A DNA stretch of 5,256 bases from positions 1-5,256 of the forward strand of contig JASHYD010001138.1 in NCBI GenBank assembly GCA_030043175.1, in the 5' to 3' direction. Below, in pieces: positions 1 to 5,256 of the stretch (position 1 is the first letter of the stretch; every line of letters begins with the position of its first letter). Source of the stretch: Xanthobacteraceae bacterium (GTDB lineage Bacteria; Pseudomonadota; Alphaproteobacteria; Rhizobiales; Xanthobacteraceae). The notes below the pieces were generated by a model. It was not told the DNA's origin. It did not search any database and worked only from the letters and a program-made list of their open reading frames with translations. The position numbers and the translations under genes were made by a program.

Positions 1-238
1 CGCCCATGTCGAAGCTGGTCAGGCCCTCGATCCCACGCTGTTCGAACAGCTTGTGCCAGTTGCGGATCGTGTCGTCGTTCAGCAACAACGCGTCGGCAAC
101 TTCCTGACAGCTCCAGCCGTCATCCAAGAGCACCAGGGCATTGGCGCGGCGCGTCAAACGAGACGCCGCCGACCCATCGCGCGCCAGCGCGATCAGCCTC
201 CTGCGATCCTCTGCACTGAGAAAGCCACCCCGAATCAT
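1..238 (-). CDS. IS630-family transposase, N-terminal part (runs off the window)
   Basis: This is the first 79 residues of a transposase that would cut and paste its own insertion sequence at TA dinucleotides, as known for the IS630/Tc1-mariner superfamily. The protein begins MIRGGFLSAEDRRRLIALAR. It continues with a helix-turn-helix at about residues 42-65 (GWSCQEVADALLLNDDTIRNW), followed by LFEQRGIEGLTSFDMG, which is the usual join to the second DNA-binding half in this family. The DDE catalytic domain lies outside the window, so completeness cannot be judged. The ATG at 238 has GGGAG just upstream, close to the start. In-frame GTG and TTG codons lie 15 and 18 bases further upstream, so the true start may be a few codons earlier. 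The family assignment rests on recognised sequence style and HTH context. No frameshift is visible in the part shown. Confidence 0.88.
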   Translation of the reverse strand, partial: MIRGGFLSAEDRRRLIALARDGSAASRLTRRANALVLLDDGWSCQEVADALLLNDDTIRNWHKLFEQRGIEGLTSFDMG

Positions 239-307
239 GCTCCCATCGGAATCCACCAAGATGCGAAAGGCAAGAAATTTTCACGAGACTTCAATGAGTC
301 AGGGTAT
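239..307 (-). mobile_element. Presumed non-coding end of the IS630-type element
   Basis: These bases lie between the transposase start and sequence unlike it. Read on the minus strand, the stretch begins near a TATA at 304-307 and continues CCCTGACTCATTGAAG toward the gene. IS630 elements insert at TA and duplicate it, so a TA in 304-307 is a plausible junction. The partner terminal inverted repeat lies outside the window, so the exact end is unproven. A TTGAAG-like -35 element for the transposase could lie here (minus strand, about 288-293). Confidence 0.4.
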
Positions 308-814
308 ATCAATTCTAATTGCCAGCTCGCAAGATTGCGCCAACCTGTCCGAGATGAGCTGGTGCTGGCCGACCGAACGGCAAATCGGGATTATGTAGCC
401 GACGAGCTTAATCGGTGCTTTGCCAGATGCCGGCCAGCCCGCCGCACGAGAACTCGAACAACAAACGACGTTGCGATCGGCGAAGCGATTGGCGGCGGCG
501 AGCACAGCGTGGCCGATCAGAACTTGCGAAATCGCGAGGCTGCGCCGATCGACACTGCAGCAGGTTACGGCTGTTAGTGACAAGTGCGTGCTGCGGAAAA
601 TCCGCGCGCACGTTGCACCTGCGGGCACGACCTCCCGGCAAGCCGCCACCGAACGTGGGCGACGCCGGGCGGAACGCGTGCGCCTGGCCCAGGGCTCGCT
701 ATACCCCGGCTCCGGCGGCATTAACTGATTGCGACGCTTGGGTGACCTCCGTAAGGCGGCTTGCCAGCCACTTGAAACCCGGCTTATGGCGAACTCCTGG
801 AATGTCGACCACTT
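308..814. other. About 500 bp with no recognisable gene
   Basis: Several frames stay open here simply because the DNA is GC-rich. None gives a protein I recognise. The most coding-like stretch is on the minus strand (roughly 302-560), with G/C-rich third positions and a run such as LAISQVLIGHAVLAAANRF. That frame stops at 299-301, at the presumed IS630 junction, so it could be the remnant of an interrupted gene. I saw no RNA gene or terminator. Confidence 0.4.
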
Positions 815-993
815 GATTAAAAGTAAAATACTAGCGCTTCATCCAACTGTTCGCAATCACGAATTATTCTCCGTGGCGCAACAAATTTATTCATATAAAT
901 CTGTATGTTACATATGACAACTTGATCATTCGGCGTCATCCGATATCATGCGAATGCCGCTGATGGTTCGGACACGAGCCGGACACAAGACTA
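815..993 (+). promoter_or_regulatory. AT-rich control region upstream of the integrase
   Basis: Base composition drops sharply to AT-rich here compared with both neighbours. The stretch has short dyads: ATTTAT/ATAAAT around 885-900, a perfect odd palindrome TATGT-T-ACATA at 904-914, and CATTCG (927-932) facing CGAATG (951-956). A promoter-like pair follows: TTGATC (922-927), a 16-bp spacer, and TATCAT (944-949), with the integrase ATG 45 bp beyond. Together this looks like a regulated integrase promoter and recombination-site region. The roles are inferred. Confidence 0.45.
969..990 (+). repeat. Tandem 11-bp repeat just before the integrase start
   Basis: CGGACACGAGC (969-979) is followed directly by CGGACACAAGA (980-990), identical at 9 of 11 positions. 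The repeat fills the space between the candidate promoter and the ATG, where a ribosome binding site would be expected. No good Shine-Dalgarno sequence is seen. Short direct repeats at this position suit arm-type binding sites for the integrase N-terminal domain, but that role is inferred. Confidence 0.5.
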
Positions 994-2235
994 ATGAAAC
1001 TCAGTGAGGACATCGTCAAGTCGCTGCCCGTTCCCGAGGTGGGAAACCGCGTGCATTATTTTGCCGGGGCGGTCGTAGAAGACGGCAAGGTGCCGCGCGG
1101 GTTCGGCATCAGGGTCACGGCCGCCGGTGTCCGATCGTTCGTGATGAATTACAGCATTGCGCGTCGCGAGCGCCGCTACACCATCGGGCGATGGCCGGAC
1201 TGGTCGGTGCTCCGCGCCGTCAAAGAGGCCCGCGACCTGCGTCAGCGTATCGACCGCGGCGAAAATCCGCTGGACGGTCGCCGCAAGCAGGACGGAGCCA
1301 CCACCACGCTAAAGGCTATCTGCGAGGAATACATCAAGGGCGACGGCAAAAGCCTCCGCACTGCTGAATGGCGCGAACAGGTTCTCAAGCGGCTGGTCTA
1401 TTCCGAGCTTGGCGCCAAGCGGATTGGCGATATCAAGCGCAGCGATATCGTCCGGTTGCTCGACAAAATCGAAGACGAAAATGGAGCGACGATGGCAGAC
1501 CGGACGCTTGCCGTTGTGCGCAGGATCATGAACTGGCACGCCCTGAGGTCGGACGATTTCCGCAGTCCCATCGTCCGTGGTATGGGACGCGTGAACCTGA
1601 AGAAACGCGCTCGCGTGCGCGTTTTGATCGATGAGGAATTGCGCGCGGTATGGCATGCGGCGGAAGCCTCTACAGGACCATTTGGCCGCTTGGTTAGGTT
1701 TATCCTCTTGACCGGCGCGCGGCGCACAGAAGCCGCCGCAATGGCCTGGATAGAGCTTGGTGGCGAATGGAGGTTGCCGGGTGCCCGCAACAAAACGAAG
1801 GTAGATTTGGTTCGGCCGCTCAGTGCCGAGGCGCGCGCCGTCTTGCCGGCGAAGGTTGATGGGTGCGATTATGTGTTCACCACGGACGGCGCGAAGCCGA
1901 TATCGGGATTCACGAAATTCAAACTTGCATTCGATAAAGCATCCGGCGTCACCGGCTGGACGTTGCACGATTTGCGCCGCACTGCGCGTTCGCTGATGAG
2001 CCGAGCAGGTGTGCCCGCAGACCATGTCGAGCGTTGCTTAGGTCATATTATGCCCGGCGTCCGCGACGTTTATGACCAATACGAGTACCTTGAAGAAAAG
2101 CGCGATGCGTTCAACAAACTCGCGGCATTGATTATGGAAATCATAAACCCGACGATGCGCAGCCCCGACGAAAACGTTCTAGAACTCATAGCCGCAGAGA
2201 TGGCCAAGATCGAAGCTGAAGCAATTACCCGCTGA
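994..2235 (+). CDS. P4-type tyrosine recombinase (integrase), apparently intact
   Basis: This 413-residue site-specific recombinase would integrate and excise a mobile island or prophage by strand exchange at short att sites. Residues 1-95 match the arm-DNA-binding domain of P4-like integrases, with the typical run GFGIRVTAAGVRSFVMNY and IGRWPDWSVLRAVKEAR. A helical core-binding domain follows at about 103-200, and the catalytic domain spans about 207-375. All catalytic residues are visible: R243 in LLTGARRTE, K267 in the beta-hairpin before RPLS, H325 and R328 in HDLRRTARS, H351 in LGH, and the nucleophile Y360, nine residues after H351 as expected. The length is normal for the family, with a 35-residue charged helical tail. 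The start is an ATG without a clear ribosome binding site, 45 bp after a possible promoter. No xis or tRNA is adjacent. Confidence 0.95.
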   Translation: MKLSEDIVKSLPVPEVGNRVHYFAGAVVEDGKVPRGFGIRVTAAGVRSFVMNYSIARRERRYTIGRWPDWSVLRAVKEARDLRQRIDRGENPLDGRRKQDGATTTLKAICEEYIKGDGKSLRTAEWREQVLKRLVYSELGAKRIGDIKRSDIVRLLDKIEDENGATMADRTLAVVRRIMNWHALRSDDFRSPIVRGMGRVNLKKRARVRVLIDEELRAVWHAAEASTGPFGRLVRFILLTGARRTEAAAMAWIELGGEWRLPGARNKTKVDLVRPLSAEARAVLPAKVDGCDYVFTTDGAKPISGFTKFKLAFDKASGVTGWTLHDLRRTARSLMSRAGVPADHVERCLGHIMPGVRDVYDQYEYLEEKRDAFNKLAALIMEIINPTMRSPDENVLELIAAEMAKIEAEAITR

Positions 2236-2247
2236 ACGGCGGGCAGT

Positions 2248-2472
2248 TCATTCGCTCGGGGCGTTGCAAAGCCGCTGCCGCAAGCCACGCGGCGTAACCT
2301 TGCCAGGTCCCCGCTGCTGCGGGCGCCGCTCTTTTTTGTCCGCCGCGGCCAGGTATTCGTCAAAGTAATCGTTTGGCGGCTGTCCGCCCTTTACTCGAAA
2401 CAATTCGCGCTGAGATCGCAAGCTGTCCAGCTGTCGGGGCGCGGCTATCGCCGCGCGACTGGCAAGCCGCAA
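2248..2472 (-). CDS. Doubtful small open reading frame, 74 aa
   Basis: This minus-strand frame opens with TTG at 2472 and ends with TGA, converging on the integrase. I do not recognise the product. The middle section (about residues 20-60) reads like a real soluble protein: RELFRVKGGQPPNDYFDEYL followed by a lysine/arginine-rich stretch, with mostly G/C third positions. The end is overlaid by the integrase terminator, whose T tract becomes the lysine codons, and there is no ATG and no clear ribosome binding site. The frame is open upstream to 2502. It could be a small gene, the remnant of a longer one, or chance. Confidence 0.25.
   Translation of the reverse strand: MRLASRAAIAAPRQLDSLRSQRELFRVKGGQPPNDYFDEYLAAADKKERRPQQRGPGKVTPRGLRQRLCNAPSE
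2289..2337 (+). terminator. Probable intrinsic terminator after the integrase
   Basis: An outer stem GCGGCG (2289-2294) pairs with CGCCGC (2324-2329). Inside it, CCCGC (2310-2314) pairs with GCGGG (2319-2323) around the loop TGCT. A TCTTTTTT tract (2330-2337) follows directly. It lies 54 bp after the integrase stop on the same strand. The long outer loop makes it less certain than the two terminators near 3000-3130. Confidence 0.55.
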
Positions 2473-3000
2473 CGGCGCGATCAGTGAAAATTTGGGAATG
2501 CGTCAGGGTCTGCCGCATCGAAGATGACGGACGATGATAATTATCGCCGACACGCTCAGTCAACCGACCCGCCGAGCGTCCTCGCTCTCACAAGTAGTCC
2601 CCAACTGCCCGCGGGTGCTCCGGGTCGGCTCCGGTGGCTGACGTTGACCCTCGGGTTTAAGGTTGTCCGTGAGCCCTGCAATTCGTTCGGGCCGGAGAAC
2701 CTGAATAGAGCATTGCTCTCGCCCAGCGTGATGGAGGCGATCGCGAGCAAATTGCCGTCCTTCTTGAGGGCCGTCGCCTTGTAAGCGCGATCGCGCTTTC
2801 GGTCGTTGGTGTCGTCTTGCGATATGTTCAGGCCCGGCCGTGATCCAATGCGAAGCGATCTCAAGTGACGCCAGCGAGCGCGATATCAGCCTCGCGGTGA
2901 CGATCCGGCGCTGGATTCCCGATGACGGAGGTCGGTGCCCTAATGTGGATCGACACCGACGCGAGAGTCGTCTAAACGCCCTGGCGGCAAGGACTGCAGG
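2473..3000. other. No secure gene; ambiguous coding-like patch
   Basis: Around 2640-2800 both strands are open with G/C-rich third positions. On the plus strand a frame (2524-2784) ends in PSVMEAIASKLPSFLRAVAL. On the minus strand a frame (2556-2864, TTG start) carries YKATALKKDGNLLAIASITL. Neither resembles a family I know, and the two cannot both be real over their full length. A perfect 10-bp palindrome GATAATTATC lies at 2536-2545. The patch may be a decayed gene fragment. Confidence 0.35.
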
Positions 3001-3029
3001 GGTGGCCCGAAAAGGCCGCCTCTTTTTTT
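3001..3029 (+). terminator. Strong intrinsic terminator
   Basis: GGTGGCC (3001-3007) pairs with GGCCGCC (3014-3020) across the loop CGAAAA, giving seven pairs including one G-U wobble. The tract TCTTTTTTT (3021-3029) follows immediately. The orientation is plus. No clear gene lies just upstream, so the transcript it ends is unknown. Confidence 0.85.
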
Positions 3030-3102
3030 GCGAATCCCTCGAACCTCTCATCCGCTGCCGAACACCAATAGGCGCCTCCTTCCCTGGGATGGCACCCAAC
3101 TT

Positions 3103-3130
3103 GCCCCGCTCCGGCGGGGCTGTCTTTTTT
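3103..3130 (+). terminator. Second strong intrinsic terminator
   Basis: GCCCCGC (3103-3109) pairs perfectly with GCGGGGC (3114-3120) around the tetraloop TCCG, then TGTCTTTTTT (3121-3130). It lies in the same orientation as, and about 75 bp after, the terminator ending at 3029. Confidence 0.85.
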
Positions 3131-3903
3131 CCCCGGATTCCACCAATGATTTCAGTATAATCAACTTACAGTCATGACGGACGCAAGCTAATATGGGGTT
3201 CACGGTAAAAAAATACCCAATAGATTTCGAACCCGCCTTGCGGGATTCACGTTTCCTGGCAAGCCAACTGTCCGGTAAAATAGCACCGCGGTTGGCCTAG
3301 CCGACTCGGGAAATCGTACCACGTGCGGTGCGCCGGCAACGGATCGCAAAAGCGTGGCTCGATCTCCTTCTGAGGTCGGGAGCTGCTCTGAGCGAGCGAG
3401 TAACCTTTAGATACAGTCCTGTGTGCCGCCGGATTTGCGAGATCGTGGATTTTCGGCGCCCATATTCCGAAAAACAAGATTTGTAATAAGGGGTTATACC
3501 GGTCATCCCCAGAGTTATCCACAGTATCGTGACGTACTCTGGATTGCGATTTAAGGGTGGTTTGGCGCCTATTTTGGCGCGAAAGGCGCGATGCCGACGC
3601 CCCGCGTTTGAGGGACCCCGTCACACGTCGCGGCGGCGAATGGACCGCGTTACGCGGCGAACAGGCACGTTCGCGTGTACCGCACAACCACAGGAAGCGC
3701 TTGCCGCTTATTTTGGGAAGCAGAGACGCCGCCCCCGGCGATAGGGTGCGGCGGCGCCCTCCGATAATTTGGGGCGGAAGGCCGGGATCGACACGTTGGC
3801 GTTTCTTCACGCGAAGCCCCGCCTGCCCATCCCGTGGACCGGATCCGGCCGCCGCCGGGGTGGGAGCGCTGCGCGCAAAGACGGAGGGGAACCGCGCGCT
3901 TAT
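3131..3903. other. Long stretch without a recognisable gene, flanking the TnpB element
   Basis: Between the second terminator and the TnpB element no frame gives a recognisable protein. The long minus-strand frame at 3247-4578 runs antisense through half of tnpB and is best read as its shadow. The first part (3140-3540) is moderately AT-rich and the second (3560-3900) very GC-rich. Small items seen are a perfect TATAAT at 3156-3161 without a -35, a hairpin CCCGC-CTT-GCGGG at 3232-3244 without a T tract, and the DnaA box described separately. The stretch could be intergenic DNA or part of a replication region. Confidence 0.45.
3509..3542 (+). promoter_or_regulatory. Perfect DnaA-box sequence inside a 7-bp inverted repeat
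   Basis: TTATCCACA at 3515-3523 equals the consensus DnaA-binding nonamer. It lies between the arms CCAGAGT (3509-3515) and ACTCTGG (3536-3542), sharing the first T with the left arm. DnaA boxes mark chromosomal and plasmid origins and some DnaA-controlled promoters. Only one box was found, with no rep gene or iteron array nearby, so calling this an origin would be premature. Confidence 0.4.
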
Positions 3904-3922
3904 CAAAAACGGGGCCGTAAAA

Positions 3923-3943
3923 CCCCCGCCTTTAGGCGTGGCG
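3923..3943 (+). repeat. Left-end subterminal hairpin of the TnpB element
   Basis: CGCC (3927-3930) pairs with GGCG (3935-3938) around the loop TTTA. T3939 is bulged, then CC (3925-3926) pairs with GG (3940-3941). The 19 bases at 3923-3941 match the right hairpin at 17 positions. In this family such hairpins are bound by TnpA Y1 transposase as single-stranded DNA. Confidence 0.75.
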
Positions 3944-3993
3944 ATACAAGGCGCGACTTGTATATTAGACGTCGGGTTTGCCACATCTAAGGA

Positions 3994-5176
3994 ATGTTGA
4001 CAGCCACCCGAATGCGGCTCTACCCCAACCAAAGCCAAGCCAAAGCGCTGGCCGTGCAGTTTGGGTGCGCCCGGTGGGTATTCAATCAGGCGTTTGCTTT
4101 CTCCCAGCAAACCTATCGGCAGACCGGCACAGGGTTGAACTATCAAGCTCATGCGACCCGCTTGCCAAAGCTCAAGCAAGAGCACGATTGGCTGGAGGAG
4201 GCCGACAGCCAAGTTTTGCAGGCGTCGTTGCAAAACCTCGCGGCGGCATTCGATAATTTTTTCCAGAAACGGGCTAAATATCCCGGATTCAAGACCCGCC
4301 ATGGTCGGCAATCGATCCAGTATCCTCAACGTGTGAGGGTCGAGGACGGCCGTATTCGGCTGCCTAAGGTCGGACTGGTCAAGACTGTGGAGCATCGCCC
4401 TCTGGAGGGGCCCATTAAGACCGTGACGATTTCGCGGGAGACGTGCGGCCACTACTACGCTTCGGTCCTGACGGAAGATGACCGGCCGATCCTGACCGCA
4501 GTCCTGCCCGAGGGTGGGAGGTTCACCGGCATTGACGTTGGGCTGAACAACTTTGCCGTCACCGGCAAGGGGCAGCACTTCGACAAACTCTCAAGTCGAA
4601 AGGAACTTCAAGCGAAAGCAACGCAAACTGTCTCGAAAAAAGAAAGGCTCCAAGTCGAGTGACAAGGCACGGCATCTCGTTGCCCGATGTCACGAGCGGG
4701 TGAAGAATACCCGCAAAGACTTCCTGCACCAACTCTCTCGAAAGCGGGTTGACGAAAACCAAGCGCTGGCTGTCGAGGACTTGTGCGTGAAGGCTATGGT
4801 AAGGGCACCGAACATGGCGAAAGCCATCTCGGACGCAGGATGGGGGACGTTCGCCCGGTTGTGCCAGTGCAAGGCGGAACGGGCGCAGAAGCCATTCTTG
4901 CGAACAGGAAGGTTTTTCCCGTCGTCACAATTGTGCAATTGTTGCGGTTGGCGCAATAGCGGATTGGAGCGCGGCACACGGACTTGGATGTGTCTCGGGT
5001 GCGGTATTTTTCACGACCGGGACGAGAACGCGGCGCAGAATATCGGCCTTGAGGCCGACCGAATCTGGGCCTGTGGAAGACGGACTCCTGCGGGTGGAGG
5101 CAATGTCAGACATGGGCGTCGGCGTAAGCTGGCGCATCGTGCAGTTGCCGCTGAAACCCGAAGCCCCCGGCTTTAG
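3994..5176 (+). pseudogene. tnpB: TnpB RNA-guided nuclease, split by a +1 frameshift
   Basis: TnpB proteins are RuvC nucleases guided by an RNA made from the element's own right end, and are ancestral to Cas12. The first frame (3994-4662) supplies the N-terminal domain (residues 1-40, RMRLYPNQSQAKALAVQFGC), the beta-barrel section and the RuvC-I motif GIDVGLNNFA with D181. At 4585-4587 (AAA after GAC) the similarity moves to the next frame, which runs to the TAG at 5174-5176. That part carries RKLSRKKKGSK, the RuvC-II glutamate in AVEDL (codon at 4775), a zinc finger C-x2-C...C-x2-C, and RuvC-III HDRDENAAQNI (aspartate codon at 5021). Corrected, the protein would be about 393 residues, normal for the family. 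AAGGA touches the ATG at 3994, so TTG at 3997 is an alternative start. The shift may be a mutation, a sequencing error or, less likely, programmed frameshifting. Confidence 0.9.
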
Positions 5177-5194
5177 CCGTGGGGAGCACTTCAC
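5040..5194 (+). ncRNA. Candidate omega (reRNA) guide-RNA scaffold
   Basis: In characterised TnpB systems the 3' end of tnpB and the right end of the element are transcribed as the guide-RNA scaffold, with the guide read from flanking DNA. Here that scaffold would cover the last part of tnpB and the right hairpin, and the guide would begin at 5195. The coding sequence after RuvC-III (from about 5045) becomes low in recognisable protein motif, as expected where RNA constraints dominate. The 5' limit is only approximate, and no promoter was identified. Confidence 0.5.
5164..5184 (+). repeat. Right-end subterminal hairpin of the TnpB element
   Basis: CCCC (5164-5167) pairs with GGGG (5181-5184), and CGGC (5168-5171) with GCCG (5176-5179), around the loop TTTA with T5180 bulged. 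The tnpB stop codon TAG lies at 5174-5176, spanning the loop edge. GAA before the hairpin (5160-5162) can pair with TTC at 5190-5192 at the presumed cleavage site, matching the guide and cleavage scheme of this family. Confidence 0.82.
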
Positions 5195-5256
5195 ACGAGC
5201 TTCGGCAAGGCGGCCCAACGGTTCCAGTGCCTTCGTGCTTGGCCCGCAGCCGCTTA
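5195..5256. other. Right flank of the TnpB element
   Basis: These 62 bases are outside the element. On the minus strand one frame reads SGCGPSTKALEPLGRLAEAR, which could be the end of a gene entering from the right and cut by the insertion, but the stretch is too short to decide. The first 16-20 bases would serve as the guide of the omega RNA. Confidence 0.35.

Larger units (their letters stand above)
3904..5194 (+). mobile_element. tnpB-only IS200/IS605-family element (IS1341 type)
   Basis: The element consists of a left hairpin (3923-3943), a frameshifted tnpB (3994-5176) and a right hairpin (5164-5184) ending in AGCACTTCAC. The right end closely follows the pattern typical of this family, a CCCC-rich hairpin with the tnpB stop codon inside the loop. 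The right boundary is placed after TTCAC at 5194, about 10 bases past the hairpin. The left boundary is placed after TTAT at 3900-3903, which could pair with GTAA just before the left hairpin, in the manner known for IS608 guide and cleavage sequences. These boundaries are inferred, the left one with less certainty. No tnpA is present, so movement would need a transposase supplied in trans. Confidence 0.8.

Noticed and set aside
53..577. A 174-aa plus-strand frame at the left edge
   Set aside because: Its first part is antisense to the IS630 transposase, which has clear family motifs. The remainder has no recognisable features.
1309..2025. A 238-aa minus-strand frame inside the integrase
   Set aside because: It is entirely antisense to a recombinase with complete catalytic residues.
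756..2470. GCGGCTTGCCAG at 756-767 repeated in inverted orientation at 2459-2470, flanking the integrase
   Set aside because: About one 12-bp match is expected by chance in a window this size, and att sites flanking an integrated element would be direct, not inverted.
3156..3161. Perfect TATAAT -10 hexamer
   Set aside because: No -35-like sequence at the right spacing and no gene or RNA recognised downstream.
3215..3244. tRNA T-loop-like GGGTTCGAAATC on the minus strand, a possible att remnant
   Set aside because: The bases after the loop do not pair with those before it to form a T stem, and no acceptor or anticodon arm is present.
3570..3772. Three loosely similar TATTTTGG-type words that might be iterons
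   Set aside because: The copies differ in sequence and spacing (about 3570, 3709 and 3764) and share only an AT-rich core.
3557..4000. A 147-aa plus-strand frame before tnpB
   Set aside because: It has an Arg/Pro/Gly-rich composition without motifs, crosses the left hairpin of the element and would be created by the very GC-rich sequence alone.
3247..4578. A 443-aa minus-strand open frame
   Set aside because: It runs antisense across the first half of tnpB and through non-coding DNA. It shows no recognisable motif and is rich in Arg/Pro/Ser as expected for a shadow frame in GC-rich DNA.
1..5256. CRISPR array or defence operon
   Set aside because: No regularly spaced repeats and no cas or other defence genes. 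The only RNA-guided nuclease relative is the transposon TnpB.

Overview
The window is GC-rich with a strong preference for G/C at third codon positions. Its recognisable proteins (an IS630-type transposase, a P4-like tyrosine integrase and an IS200/IS605-type TnpB) all have the style seen in alphaproteobacteria such as Acetobacteraceae or Rhizobiales. That taxonomic reading is an inference from protein style only. There is no rRNA, tRNA or housekeeping gene to fix it. Every confidently recognised gene belongs to mobile DNA, so this is an accessory region, probably part of a genomic island or plasmid-like segment.

Layout. Positions 1-238 (minus) hold the N-terminal part of an IS630-family transposase that runs off the left edge, and the element's non-coding end follows to about 300. 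Positions 308-900 hold no gene I can identify. An AT-rich control region (about 815-993) with short palindromes, a promoter-like pair and a tandem 11-bp repeat leads into an intact 413-aa tyrosine recombinase (994-2235), with a probable intrinsic terminator behind it (2289-2337). From 2340 to 3900 there is little convincing coding sequence. I see only a doubtful small minus-strand reading frame (2248-2472), an ambiguous patch open on both strands (about 2556-2864), two strong plus-strand intrinsic terminators 100 bp apart (3001-3029 and 3103-3130), and a perfect DnaA-box sequence inside an inverted repeat (3509-3542).

The right part (about 3904-5194) is a tnpB-only element of the IS1341 type within the IS200/IS605 family. 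It has matching subterminal hairpins at both ends. It carries a tnpB of about 393 codons whose RuvC and zinc-finger residues are all present but which is split by a +1 frameshift near 4585. Its 3' end should also encode the guide (omega) RNA, with the guide drawn from the flank after 5194. No tnpA is present, so the element is non-autonomous.

How the parts relate. The integrase probably mobilised, or once mobilised, the segment to its right, while the IS630 and TnpB elements look like separate later insertions. I found no convincing attachment-site pair and no cargo operon. I see no clearly new system. The most interesting item is the TnpB element: broken nuclease frame, apparently intact hairpins and RNA region, and covarying left and right hairpins.
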